A stretch of 21,313 bases of DNA from Lactobacillus sp. (lineage in GTDB: Bacteria; Bacillota; Bacilli; Lactobacillales; Lactobacillaceae): the NCBI GenBank assembly GCA_003482405.1, contig DMZB01000125.1:1-21313 (forward strand). The letters run 5' to 3'. The notes under the pieces are model-generated. The model searched no databases. It worked only from the letters and a program-made list of their open reading frames with translations, and was not told where the DNA came from. The position numbers were made by a program, and so were the translations under genes. This document shows positions 7,858 to 15,530 of the stretch, piece by piece. Numbering within the stretch: position 1 is the stretch's first letter; each line of letters opens with the position of its first letter.

Positions 7858-9231
7858 ATGAGAACATTAGGTAGACGATTAGTATTTATTGCATGTCTCG
7901 TTAATATAGCAGTATTAATTTTTTTGTTAGCTGTGATTGGACGGGTTCCAGATCCACGTTTGCGTGTGTTGGCAGCTGTCATCATTATCGCGGCAATGAT
8001 TATTGAAAGTTTGATTATCCTTTGGTTGATTGCTAACCAACAACGGGTTGTCAGCGACTTAACGACGCAGGTCTTACGTTTGAGCTCGCCTAAAGATGCG
8101 CGGCGCATTATTCTTCCCGATAATCACGCTTACGCAGATTTGGCCCAAGCAATCAACATGGCCGCCGATGAATTACGCCATCAAAGCCACGTATTTCAGC
8201 GACAGGAAAATGAACTAGATAACCTACTTGAATATTTGCCGGTGGGTGTCATTGTGATCGACCGGCGTCGTATGACCCAATTACTCAATCCGATGGCCGC
8301 GCAACTACTGGAAATTAATGTCGATTCAAAACCACATTTATATACAGCAGACGTAAGGCAATATGATTTAACGGAACAAATTGAGGGCACGATGCGAGAT
8401 CACCAAAACGTGCGCCAAACTTTAACATTGCAACTGCCGACATCGCCACGAACACTTGAAGTGTCGACCATTTACACAGAACCACGGCCAGACCATCAGC
8501 AAGTTTTGGTATTGCTTTATGATTTGACTGAGGTGACACAGATCGAGCAGATGCAGTTAGACTTTGTGTCAAATGCCTCTCATGAGCTTAAGACGCCACT
8601 GACGGCAATTGCCGGTTTTACGGAAACGTTACTGGCGGGAGCCAAGAATGATCCAGAGAAGCGCGACGAGTTTTTAAAGATTATTGACGATCAGTCGCAT
8701 GAGCTGATGGATTTGATTGAAGACGTTTTATCTGTGTCACGTTTACAGAATCCTGTGAGTCAAACCGCGACGATTACGACCGTTGATTTACGTACTTTGG
8801 TGGAGCGTCAATTGACTTTACAGGCACAATCTATTCAGCGACGGGCATTGCATGTTACGAATAGTGTGCCGGAGTCCGCACGTGTTGAGACAGATGCAAA
8901 GAAATTAGAACAGATTATTAAGAACTTGATTTCTAATGCGATTAAATATAATCGTCACGCTGGTCAACTCGCCGTAACTTTCCACTCCTCGTCAGACCAT
9001 GGTTGGCAGCTCAGCGTTAAGGATACGGGTTATGGCATTGCGAAAGACCAACAGAGCCGGATTTTTGAACGTTTTTACCGTGGTGATCCATCACGTAATA
9101 AACAGCGGATTCCAGGTACCGGTCTTGGGCTAGCCATTGTCCATGAACTGACGACGCTACTTAAGGGCGAGGTCAGTGTTCAAAGTCAGATGGATGTGGG
9201 AACGACCATGACGATTAGTTTTCCTAAGTAA
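7858..9231 (+). CDS. phoR: Sensor histidine kinase, probably PhoR
   Basis: A 457-residue membrane kinase partnering the preceding regulator. Two transmembrane helices (about 8-27 and 37-59) are separated by only about nine residues, so there is no extracytoplasmic sensor domain. A PAS-like domain (about 118-230) follows, then the HisKA box SHELKTPLTA with H242, N-box NLISNAIKYN (356-365), G1 DTGYGIA (389-395), F-box IFERFYRGD (402-410) and G2 GTGLGLA (420-426). The ATG lies 3 nt after the phoP stop, so the pair is co-translated. With no external domain, input probably comes from the membrane, the PAS domain, or PstSCAB/PhoU. WalK is an alternative, but the pst neighbourhood favours PhoR. Confidence 0.88.
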   Translation: MRTLGRRLVFIACLVNIAVLIFLLAVIGRVPDPRLRVLAAVIIIAAMIIESLIILWLIANQQRVVSDLTTQVLRLSSPKDARRIILPDNHAYADLAQAINMAADELRHQSHVFQRQENELDNLLEYLPVGVIVIDRRRMTQLLNPMAAQLLEINVDSKPHLYTADVRQYDLTEQIEGTMRDHQNVRQTLTLQLPTSPRTLEVSTIYTEPRPDHQQVLVLLYDLTEVTQIEQMQLDFVSNASHELKTPLTAIAGFTETLLAGAKNDPEKRDEFLKIIDDQSHELMDLIEDVLSVSRLQNPVSQTATITTVDLRTLVERQLTLQAQSIQRRALHVTNSVPESARVETDAKKLEQIIKNLISNAIKYNRHAGQLAVTFHSSSDHGWQLSVKDTGYGIAKDQQSRIFERFYRGDPSRNKQRIPGTGLGLAIVHELTTLLKGEVSVQSQMDVGTTMTISFPK

Positions 9232-9252
9232 CGAACATCATATAATCGTTAG

Positions 9253-9317
9253 AAAACGGCGTTTGCGCTAGCATACAGTCATCGAAAGAGACTGGTGTTA
9301 GGGCAAACGCCGTTTTT
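9253..9317 (+). terminator. Strong terminator after phoR
   Basis: Perfect 14-bp arms, AAAACGGCGTTTGC at 9253-9266 and its complement at 9303-9316, enclose an inner helix (CAGTC/GACTG at 9276-9280/9290-9294) and are followed by TTTTT. The A-run on the left also allows termination from the other strand. It separates phoPR from pst. Confidence 0.9.
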
Positions 9318-9385
9318 GTAAACGTCTTTACACAACCTTTACACAGTGACCAAGAGTCCTTTACATCAGTTCGGTAAACTATTAA
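9316..9385 (+). promoter_or_regulatory. Pho-box array and promoter of the pst operon
   Basis: TTTACA occurs at 9327-9332, 9338-9343 and 9360-9365, with TTGTAA at 9316-9321, all on one 11-bp grid (one grid position, 9349, is degenerate). PhoP of Bacillus binds TT(A/T/C)ACA hexamers repeated every 11 bp, so this fits a PhoP operator. The last repeat lies 14 nt before a plausible -10 TATTAA (9380-9385); no consensus -35 is needed for an activated promoter. Confidence 0.8.
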
Positions 9386-9413
9386 TAAAGTGTTACCGAT
9401 TAGGAGGGACAAC

Positions 9414-10292
9414 ATGAGCAAACGACGCGTCATGACTGTGGCCTTGTTCTTGATTGCCATTGGTGGCTTGCTTGGTCTGGGCTACCAAACGCGTAATCGC
9501 TCGTCAGCGGGCGGGTCAATTACGACTGTTGGGTCGACAGCCTTGCAACCACTGGTTGAAGCAGCCGGCGAACAGTTTAGTGGTGAGCACTTAGGCGTAT
9601 TTATCAACGTTCAGGGTGGTGGTTCAGGTACAGGACTTAGCCAAATTCAGGAAGGTGCAGTTGCTATTGGTAACTCCGACGTGTTTGCCGAGGAACAAGC
9701 GGGTATTCATTCGCGGCACCTAGTTGACCATCGCGTGGCGGTGGTTGGGATCGTGCCGATTGTTAACAAACACGTGGGGGTTACGTCGTTGACCACCGCA
9801 CAACTTCAGAAGGTGTTTGATGGCACTTACACTAATTGGTCACAGGTGGGTGGTAAACGCGTACCTATAACAATTGTGAACCGTGCGCAAGGCTCAGGCA
9901 CGCGTGCTACCTTTGAAAAGTGGGCATTGCGCGGACATCGTGTCAAAACAGCGCAAGAACAAGATTCGTCAGGAATGGTGCGGTCAATTGTCAGCACAAC
10001 ACCTGGCGCAATCAGTTATGTTGCGTTTTCCTATGCAAACAATTCGGTCCAGAAGGTCAAGATAAACGGGGTTACACCAAGCAACCACAACGTCACAATT
10101 AACAAATGGCCCGTTTGGTCATATGAACACATGTATACGAATGGGCGGGCAACTGGAGTCACCAAATCGTTTTTAGACTACGTGGCCTCACCAAAGATCC
10201 AGTCAACGCTGGTACGTCAATTGGGGTACATCAGTATTTCGCAAATGCAGATTCAGCGGGATGTAAAAGGGCATATTGAGACGGCACGTTAG
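9414..10292 (+). CDS. pstS: PstS, phosphate ABC transporter substrate-binding protein
   Basis: A 292-residue extracellular phosphate-binding protein delivering phosphate to PstCA. The ATG at 9414 has AGGAGGG upstream; an in-frame GTG at 9390 would place that site inside the gene. The N-terminus is a basic stretch and one hydrophobic helix (about 8-24), then GGSITTVGSTALQPLVEA, the typical start of the binding domain, with the phosphate-loop sequence GGGSGTGLSQIQEGAV and the conserved RAQGSGTRATFEKW. The protein contains no cysteine, so there is no lipobox; it is probably held by its uncleaved N-terminal helix or released after signal peptidase cleavage. First gene of the Pho-box-controlled operon. 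Confidence 0.94.
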   Translation: MSKRRVMTVALFLIAIGGLLGLGYQTRNRSSAGGSITTVGSTALQPLVEAAGEQFSGEHLGVFINVQGGGSGTGLSQIQEGAVAIGNSDVFAEEQAGIHSRHLVDHRVAVVGIVPIVNKHVGVTSLTTAQLQKVFDGTYTNWSQVGGKRVPITIVNRAQGSGTRATFEKWALRGHRVKTAQEQDSSGMVRSIVSTTPGAISYVAFSYANNSVQKVKINGVTPSNHNVTINKWPVWSYEHMYTNGRATGVTKSFLDYVASPKIQSTLVRQLGYISISQMQIQRDVKGHIETAR

Positions 10293-10317
10293 GGTGAAAT
10301 GAAGGAGCGCAGACGGT

Positions 10318-11238
10318 ATGGACAAGATCAAGGAGAAATTGCAGCAGACGTCACAGGCCACACGTACCGAGCGTCGTGGTCGATTCATCAGTTTTTTAGC
10401 GCTAATTCTGATTCTTGTGGTTGTGATTGCCATCTTTTGGTTTGTTGCAGCAAAGGGGTTAGCGACGTTCTTTCAAAATCATATTAATCTGTGGGATTTC
10501 CTAACTGGTAAGACATGGGATCCTTCCGTGAAGGGTGCCAATGGTCAACCTGAAGTTGGTGCGCTACCAATGATCGTGGGATCTTTCTTAATCACGTTAT
10601 TGTCAGCATTAGTTGCGACACCGTTTGCGATCGGCACGGCGGTGTTTATGAATGAAATTGCGCCACGTAATGGTGCAAAAATCTTACAGCCAGTGACAGA
10701 GCTGTTGGTTGGTATCCCGTCCGTTGTCTACGGTTTTATTGGTTTGTCCGTGGTTGTTCCATTTGTCCGCCACACATTTGGTGGCAGTGGCTTTGGTATT
10801 CTATCTGGAACCTTTGTTCTATTTGTCATGATTTTGCCAACAGTGACCTCAATGACGGCTGATACGTTAAAATCAGTGCCACAGTACTACCGTGAAGCGT
10901 CGTTAGCCCTAGGTGCCACGCGTTGGCAAACGATTTACAAAGTCGTCTTGCGTGCGGCGACGCCTGGCATCTTGACTGCAATTGTCTTTGGTATGGCCCG
11001 TGCTTTTGGCGAAGCGTTGGCTGTTCAGATGGTTGTGGGAAATGCCACACTGTTACCGCACAATCTTGTATCCCCATCGTCAACGTTGACTTCTGTACTG
11101 ACGGAAGGAATTGGCAATACGGTCATGGGCAGTCTGCAAAATAATGCCCTATGGTCCTTGGCACTGGTACTTCTGATTATGTCCTTATTCTTTAATGTTG
11201 TGATCCGAATCATTGGTCGGAAAGGGGCGTTGCACTGA
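10318..11238 (+). CDS. pstC: PstC, phosphate ABC transporter permease
   Basis: A 306-residue inner-membrane permease of the high-affinity phosphate importer. It has a cytoplasmic charged N-terminus, a first helix at about 24-46, an external loop, then five more hydrophobic segments. The cytoplasmic EAA loop that contacts PstB is visible as EASLALGATRWQTIYKVV, around residue 190-215, and the conserved NEIAPRNGAK and ELLVGIPSVVYGFIGL segments mark the family. ATG 10318 has GAAGGAGCG upstream. Its stop overlaps the pstA start by one base (TGATG), so the two permease halves are translationally coupled. Confidence 0.96.
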   Translation: MDKIKEKLQQTSQATRTERRGRFISFLALILILVVVIAIFWFVAAKGLATFFQNHINLWDFLTGKTWDPSVKGANGQPEVGALPMIVGSFLITLLSALVATPFAIGTAVFMNEIAPRNGAKILQPVTELLVGIPSVVYGFIGLSVVVPFVRHTFGGSGFGILSGTFVLFVMILPTVTSMTADTLKSVPQYYREASLALGATRWQTIYKVVLRAATPGILTAIVFGMARAFGEALAVQMVVGNATLLPHNLVSPSSTLTSVLTEGIGNTVMGSLQNNALWSLALVLLIMSLFFNVVIRIIGRKGALH

Positions 11239-12131
11239 TGAATGCGAAAACTGCTGATAAAATTGCAACGGTGGTCTTTTATGCAATTGCCGGATCGGTC
11301 ATTTTGATCTTGGCATTTCTACTTGGATACATTCTAATATCCGGCTTTCCCAAACTGACTTGGCAATTTTTAACAACACCGGCCCGGGCCTTTACGGCTG
11401 GTGGTGGGATTGGCATTCAATTGTTCAATTCATTCTACTTGTTGTTACTGGCAATGCTGATTTCTTTTCCAATTGCTCTAGGTGCGGGTATTTACCTGAA
11501 TGAATATGCCAAACAAAATTGGCTGACGTCAATTATTCGAACAGCAATCGAGATTCTCAGTTCTTTACCTTCGGTGGTTGTAGGTCTGTTCGGCTTTTTA
11601 CTCTTCGTAGTCCACATGAAGATGGGCTTTTCGATTTTGTCAGGAGCACTGGCCTTAACCTTTTTCAATTTACCTTTATTGACACGTAGTATTGAAGGAT
11701 CGCTGGCGGCTATTCCAAATTTACAGCGGGAGGCTGGTTTAGCCCTCGGGCTGTCACGGTGGGAAACAGTCACTCATGTTATTTTGCCAGCAGCGGTGCC
11801 AAGTATTTTAACGGGTGTTATTTTAAGTGCTGGCCGTGTGTTTGGTGAAGCTGCCGCATTGATTTACACATCAGGACAGTCTGCACCAGCATTGAATTTT
11901 GCTGACTGGAATCCGTTTAATATCTCCAGTCCGCTCAATCCGATGCGGCCAGCCGAAACCTTGGCTGTTCATATTTGGAAAATCAACTCAGAAGGCATCA
12001 TGCCAGATGCAAGTGCAGTTTCGGCAGGGTCTTCCGCGGTTTTGGTCTTAGCAGTGTTACTTTTCAACTTTTTGGCACGTTGGTTGGGACGTCGGATTTA
12101 CAGACGATTAACGTCGGCCGCAAACGATTAA
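11238..12131 (+). CDS. pstA: PstA, phosphate ABC transporter permease
   Basis: A 297-residue second permease subunit forming the channel with PstC. It has six predicted membrane segments; conserved LNEYAKQNW and EILSSLPSVVVGLFGF correspond to the PstC segments, and the EAA loop REAGLALGLSRWETVTHVI (about residue 165-185) docks with PstB. Start and stop signals interlock with pstC (TGATG), and the pstB1 gene follows after 21 nt. Nothing unusual in length or motifs. Confidence 0.96.
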   Translation: MNAKTADKIATVVFYAIAGSVILILAFLLGYILISGFPKLTWQFLTTPARAFTAGGGIGIQLFNSFYLLLLAMLISFPIALGAGIYLNEYAKQNWLTSIIRTAIEILSSLPSVVVGLFGFLLFVVHMKMGFSILSGALALTFFNLPLLTRSIEGSLAAIPNLQREAGLALGLSRWETVTHVILPAAVPSILTGVILSAGRVFGEAAALIYTSGQSAPALNFADWNPFNISSPLNPMRPAETLAVHIWKINSEGIMPDASAVSAGSSAVLVLAVLLFNFLARWLGRRIYRRLTSAAND

Positions 12132-12152
12132 TGGGAAAAGGGGAGCAACGAC

Positions 12153-12971
12153 ATGAGTGAAGAAATAGCTTCAGCTGTTGAAGCACCATCACGTAATATC
12201 TATCACTTTGACGAAGCAGATCATGAAATCGCCTTGTCGACGCACGGTTTGCATGTTTTTTATGGGGATAATGAGGCCTTAACAGAGGGCGATTTACAAT
12301 TCGAGCGTTATAAGATTACGGCCCTAATCGGGGCATCTGGCTCCGGAAAATCGACTTTTTTGCGATCATTAAACCGTATGAACGATGGAATTGCCCGCGT
12401 TGAGGGTGAAATTCGGTACCGCGGACTGGATATTAACAGCAATCAAATTGACGTTTATGAAATGCGGCGCCACATTGGCATGGTGTTTCAACGCCCTAAT
12501 CCGTTTGCAAAATCAATTTATGACAACATTACGTTCGCCCTTAAACAACGGGGGATGCGAAAGAAACAGGAACTTGATGAAATTGTTGAGACATCTTTAC
12601 GGCAAGCGGCAATGTGGGATCAGGTCAAAGATGAACTTCATAGCAGTGCGTTGGCATTATCTGGTGGCCAACAGCAGCGACTCTGTATCGCGCGAGCCAT
12701 CGCAATGAAACCAGACATTTTGTTGCTCGATGAGCCAGCCAGTGCGCTTGACCCTGTCGCAACTTCGCAAATTGAAGACACATTGCTCCAGTTGAAAGAA
12801 CAATACACGATTATTATCGTGACGCATAATATGCAACAAGCCGCTCGGATAAGTGACTTTACGGCCTTCTTTCATTTAGGAAAGGTACTCGAATACGATG
12901 AGGCACGTAAGATTTTTACCCGGCCGAAAGTAGCGATTACAAATGACTATATTTCTGGGAACTTTGGCTAG
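12153..12971 (+). CDS. pstB1: PstB1, phosphate ABC transporter ATPase
   Basis: A 272-residue ATPase energising PstCA. Walker A GASGSGKST (60-68), Q-loop VFQRPNPFAK (111-120), signature LSGGQQQ (169-175), Walker B ILLLDEP (189-195) and H-loop VTHN are all present. Compared with its neighbour PstB2 it has about 20 extra N-terminal residues. Two adjacent, clearly diverged pstB genes are common in lactobacilli; whether they form homo- or heterodimers is not visible here. ATG 12153 follows AAAAGGGGAGC. Confidence 0.95.
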   Translation: MSEEIASAVEAPSRNIYHFDEADHEIALSTHGLHVFYGDNEALTEGDLQFERYKITALIGASGSGKSTFLRSLNRMNDGIARVEGEIRYRGLDINSNQIDVYEMRRHIGMVFQRPNPFAKSIYDNITFALKQRGMRKKQELDEIVETSLRQAAMWDQVKDELHSSALALSGGQQQRLCIARAIAMKPDILLLDEPASALDPVATSQIEDTLLQLKEQYTIIIVTHNMQQAARISDFTAFFHLGKVLEYDEARKIFTRPKVAITNDYISGNFG

Positions 12972-12989
12972 CAGGGAGGCTGACAGGCG

Positions 12990-13748
12990 ATGGCAACACC
13001 AATCATGGCAACGGACAATCTGCACCTATTTTATGGCAAGAAGGAAGCCTTAAAGAGTATTAATCTGTCCTTTCAGGAAAAAGGAATCACCGCGTTAATT
13101 GGCCCTTCTGGTTGCGGTAAGTCAACTTTCTTGCGTTGCTTAAACCGCATGAATGACTTAATTAATGACGTAACGATTACGGGCAACGTTATGTTTAAAA
13201 GTCAGAATGTTTATGCGCCTGATACAGATATCGTGGCACTACGCAAAGAAGTGGGAATGGTTTTTCAGCAACCGAATCCATTTCCCTTTTCAGTGTATGA
13301 AAACGTTATTTACGGGTTGCGGTTGGCTGGCGTACGTGACAAGCACGTGCTGGATGAGGCCGTTGAGCGCAGTTTGAAGCAGGCGGCCATCTGGGATGAG
13401 GTCAAAGATGATCTGCACAAAAATGCCTTAGCGCTTTCCGGTGGTCAACAGCAACGGGTTTGCATTGCCCGTGTGTTGGCTGTGTCACCTGATGTTTTGC
13501 TATTAGATGAACCAACCAGTGCTTTGGATCCAGTTTCGAGCCACGTGATTGAAGAAACGTTGTTGCAGCTGCGGTATGATTACACCATTATCACTGTCAC
13601 ACATAACTTGCAGCAAGCTTCGCGAATTGCAGACCGGACTGCGTTTTTTCTTCAGGGTGAACTGATTGAAGCAAGCGACACCAAGAAAATTTTTATGGAT
13701 CCGCAAAATCAGCAGACACAAGACTATATTTCTGGTCGTTTCGGCTAA
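12990..13748 (+). CDS. pstB2: PstB2, phosphate ABC transporter ATPase
   Basis: A 252-residue second ATPase of the Pst system, with Walker [10 protein letters not shown] (38-46), Q-loop [10 protein letters not shown] (91-100), signature LSGGQQQ (149-155) and Walker [13 protein letters not shown] (169-180). It is closer to the standard PstB length and sequence than PstB1. It sits 18 nt after pstB1, with AGGGAGG as ribosome binding site. It probably arose by old duplication, since the two copies differ over most of their length. Confidence 0.95.
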   Translation: MATPIMATDNLHLFYGKKEALKSINLSFQEKGITALIGPSGCGKSTFLRCLNRMNDLINDVTITGNVMFKSQNVYAPDTDIVALRKEVGMVFQQPNPFPFSVYENVIYGLRLAGVRDKHVLDEAVERSLKQAAIWDEVKDDLHKNALALSGGQQQRVCIARVLAVSPDVLLLDEPTSALDPVSSHVIEETLLQLRYDYTIITVTHNLQQASRIADRTAFFLQGELIEASDTKKIFMDPQNQQTQDYISGRFG

Positions 13749-13786
13749 TCAAAGTCGCCACGACGGACAAAAAAGGAGTTGGCAAA

Positions 13787-14470
13787 ATGCGACGTTTGTT
13801 TGATGACGAACTGAATGATTTGGATACCGGTTTTACAGAAATGGGGATGTTGGTTTCTGAGGCGATTGGTAAAGCTGTGACGTCATTTGTAAATCATGAT
13901 CGAACCCTGGCGCAAGGGGTGATTGACGATGATCATTTGATCAATGATCGGGAAGTGGCGCTGGAGAAAAAATCATTTGAAATGATTGCGCTGTACCAAC
14001 CGGTAACAACAGATTTACGGGAAATCGTCACGATTCTTAAGGCCGTCTCAGATCTCGAACGAATGGGCGATTATGCGCGAAGTGTCGCGCACTCGACGAT
14101 TCGCGTAAAGGGCAACAAGCGGGTGGCTTCGATTGAACAGCACATTTCAGAAATGGGTGCCATTATTCAACAAATGGTCGCTGACGTGCTGGATGCCTAC
14201 GTCAAGGATGATGATGTTCGTGCGCGTCAAATTGCGCGAGTTGATGCGCAAGCGGCTGACTACTACCAATTGATTTATATGGAAAGCATTGATCAGATGA
14301 GGCAAGATCCAGAAGTTGTTATTGGTAGCACCGACTATCTGTCTGTGGCACAGTACTTAAAACGGGTGGGAGATTACGTTACCAACATTTGTGAATGGAT
14401 CGTATATCTACAAACTGGCAAAATTGTGGAGTTAAATCCACGCAATAATGATTCCGCCTCCGAAAAATAA
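13787..14470 (+). CDS. phoU: PhoU, phosphate transport/signalling regulator
   Basis: A 227-residue, all-helical cytoplasmic protein with two tandem PhoU repeats. Each carries the metal-binding-type signature: LERMGDYARSVAH in the first half and LKRVGDYVTNICEW in the second. PhoU links Pst transporter status to the PhoR/PhoP pair and curbs excess phosphate uptake. It is the last gene of the pst operon, with AAAAGGAGTTGG before the ATG. Given the lack of an external sensor in PhoR here, PhoU is a likely input for it (inference). Confidence 0.95.
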   Translation: MRRLFDDELNDLDTGFTEMGMLVSEAIGKAVTSFVNHDRTLAQGVIDDDHLINDREVALEKKSFEMIALYQPVTTDLREIVTILKAVSDLERMGDYARSVAHSTIRVKGNKRVASIEQHISEMGAIIQQMVADVLDAYVKDDDVRARQIARVDAQAADYYQLIYMESIDQMRQDPEVVIGSTDYLSVAQYLKRVGDYVTNICEWIVYLQTGKIVELNPRNNDSASEK

Positions 14471-14477
14471 GTCGTGA

Positions 14478-14582
14478 TGCCAATTTTTTAATTTGTAAGC
14501 GAACAAAAACAGCACCTGCTAACCTTGATATTGGCACCGAGAAACGTGATGTCAGTAGTTGAGAATCAGTGGGAGCTGTTTT
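14478..14582 (+). terminator. Nested inverted repeats after phoU, possible terminator
   Basis: AAAACAGC (14506-14513) pairs with GCTGTTTT (14575-14582) around a 61-nt interior, and TGCCAAT (14478-14484) pairs with ATTGGCA (14530-14536); the two pairings interlock, so they compete. The following stretch is AT-rich, but no long T-run directly abuts the stem. Operon end is the likeliest role. Confidence 0.4.
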
Positions 14583-14608
14583 AGTGTTTATTAAGGGCTT
14601 TTTAAAAA

Positions 14609-14638
14609 TTGGTCAGCGTGGCCTGTTTGCGATAAAAT
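14609..14638 (+). promoter_or_regulatory. Probable promoter of the PspC-domain gene
   Basis: TTGGTC (14609-14614), an 18-nt spacer and TAAAAT (14633-14638), 47 nt before the TTG start. No other promoter-like pair was found up to hprK, so this may drive the PspC, holin-like, hprK and lgt genes together. Confidence 0.45.
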
Positions 14639-14685
14639 TAGGGCATTCGAATACTGATCGATTATAGAATGTGAGGTGAACCTGC

Positions 14686-15036
14686 TTGAGTAAACAAAAA
14701 TTAACAAAATCTGCCACAGACCGTTGGATTGGTGGTGTTTTTGGCGGTATTGGAGAATATTTGCATATTAATCCGACGATTTTGCGGATTGCTTATATTA
14801 TTTTAGCCGTCGTCATTCCACCGCATTGGTTAGTGTCATTACTGGCAGTTGTTTTGTATGGCGTATTGTTGTGGTTATTACCGAGTGATCATCAACCAAG
14901 TGATGCGTCGTTCTTCAATCTATTTGGGGATTTGTTTAGTGGTCAGGGGCCGTCATCGCAATCGTCACGATCACGTCAACGAAAACAAATTCACGCCGAA
15001 GAGCATGATACGCATGAAAATAAAGGGGATAAATAA
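14686..15036 (+). CDS. PspC-domain membrane protein
   Basis: A 116-residue protein. The start is a TTG at 14686 with GAGGTGA eight bases upstream; no ATG fits. A PspC domain covers about residues 5-68 (TDRWIGGVFGGIGEYLHINP, then two hydrophobic helices ending LLWLLPSD). The C-terminal 45 residues are hydrophilic, rich in Ser, Gln, Arg and His, and probably cytoplasmic. PspC-domain proteins take part in envelope-stress sensing; in firmicutes the exact role is unclear. It lies 5 nt upstream of the holin-like gene, a pairing commonly seen for envelope-stress genes. Confidence 0.9.
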   Translation: MSKQKLTKSATDRWIGGVFGGIGEYLHINPTILRIAYIILAVVIPPHWLVSLLAVVLYGVLLWLLPSDHQPSDASFFNLFGDLFSGQGPSSQSSRSRQRKQIHAEEHDTHENKGDK

Positions 15037-15041
15037 AACAT

Positions 15042-15392
15042 ATGAAGTTTTGGCAACGAATCATTGTCGATGCGCTGTTGTTTATGGCCATCGCTGGATT
15101 TTTCCACAATAGTTTTGTGGTTTCGAGTGTGTGGTATGCACTTGTCGCCAGTTTAGTGCTGGCGATTTTGAACGCTGCGATTAAACCTATCTTGGTCGTT
15201 CTATCGCTTCCAATAACGTTCCTGACGCTGGGGTTATTTTCCATTGTGATCAACGCTCTAATGTTGGAACTAACGAGCTTTTTTGTTGGGGCTCAAAACT
15301 TTCACATTGCTAATTTTGGCATGGCCATGTTGGCTGCCATCATCATGTCGATTTGTAACGCGATCATTTCAGGGTACTTTAGCAGAGAGTGA
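15042..15392 (+). CDS. Phage-holin-4_2 / YvlD-like small membrane protein
   Basis: A 116-residue, four-helix membrane protein of the family annotated as phage holin 4 superfamily (YvlD-like). Hydrophobic segments lie at about 8-24, 28-50, 53-78 and 90-112; the internal NAAIKPILVVLSLPITFLTL is the conserved core. Despite the family name, no phage genes surround it, and such proteins are normal chromosomal partners of PspC. AAAGGGGAT upstream of the ATG overlaps the end of the previous gene. Its final codons AGA GAG TGA coincide with the start of the repeat array that follows. Confidence 0.88.
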   Translation: MKFWQRIIVDALLFMAIAGFFHNSFVVSSVWYALVASLVLAILNAAIKPILVVLSLPITFLTLGLFSIVINALMLELTSFFVGAQNFHIANFGMAMLAAIIMSICNAIISGYFSRE

Positions 15393-15402
15393 TGCCAAGA
15401 GA

Positions 15403-15530
15403 AGAGTGGTGCCGAAGCTCGGGAAGGACCGAGCAATAACGTAAAGGTGGCAGCGTGCAAGCGTACTTTGCTTGTGGGTTGACAGCTTTGGGTTATGCAC
15501 AGGTCCTTGAGCGACAGGTGCACGTTTAAG
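15403..15530 (+). ncRNA. Structured element, unit 1
   Basis: Predicted pairings: hairpin GCTCGG/CCGAGC (15417-15422/15429-15434); arm ATAAC/GTTAT (15436-15440/15492-15496) extended by AAAG/CTTT (15443-15446/15486-15489) and capped by GCAAGC/GCTTGT (15457-15462/15470-15475); pseudoknot AAGGA loop with TCCTT (15424-15428/15504-15508); outer GTG/CAC and CC/GG. GCTC can alternatively pair with GAGC (15509-15512). Inferred as RNA structure from sequence only. Confidence 0.6.

Noticed and set aside
14475..14484. Additional copy of the hprK repeat after phoU (GTGATGCCAA)
   Set aside because: Only ten bases match, and the other conserved blocks of the unit are absent.
15042..15392. Prophage remnant because of a holin-family gene
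   Set aside because: The family is common on chromosomes beside PspC genes, and all neighbours are core genes.
15479..15484. TTGACA in unit 1 as a -35 promoter element for hprK
   Set aside because: No -10-like hexamer 16-18 nt downstream, and the sequence lies inside the predicted arm.
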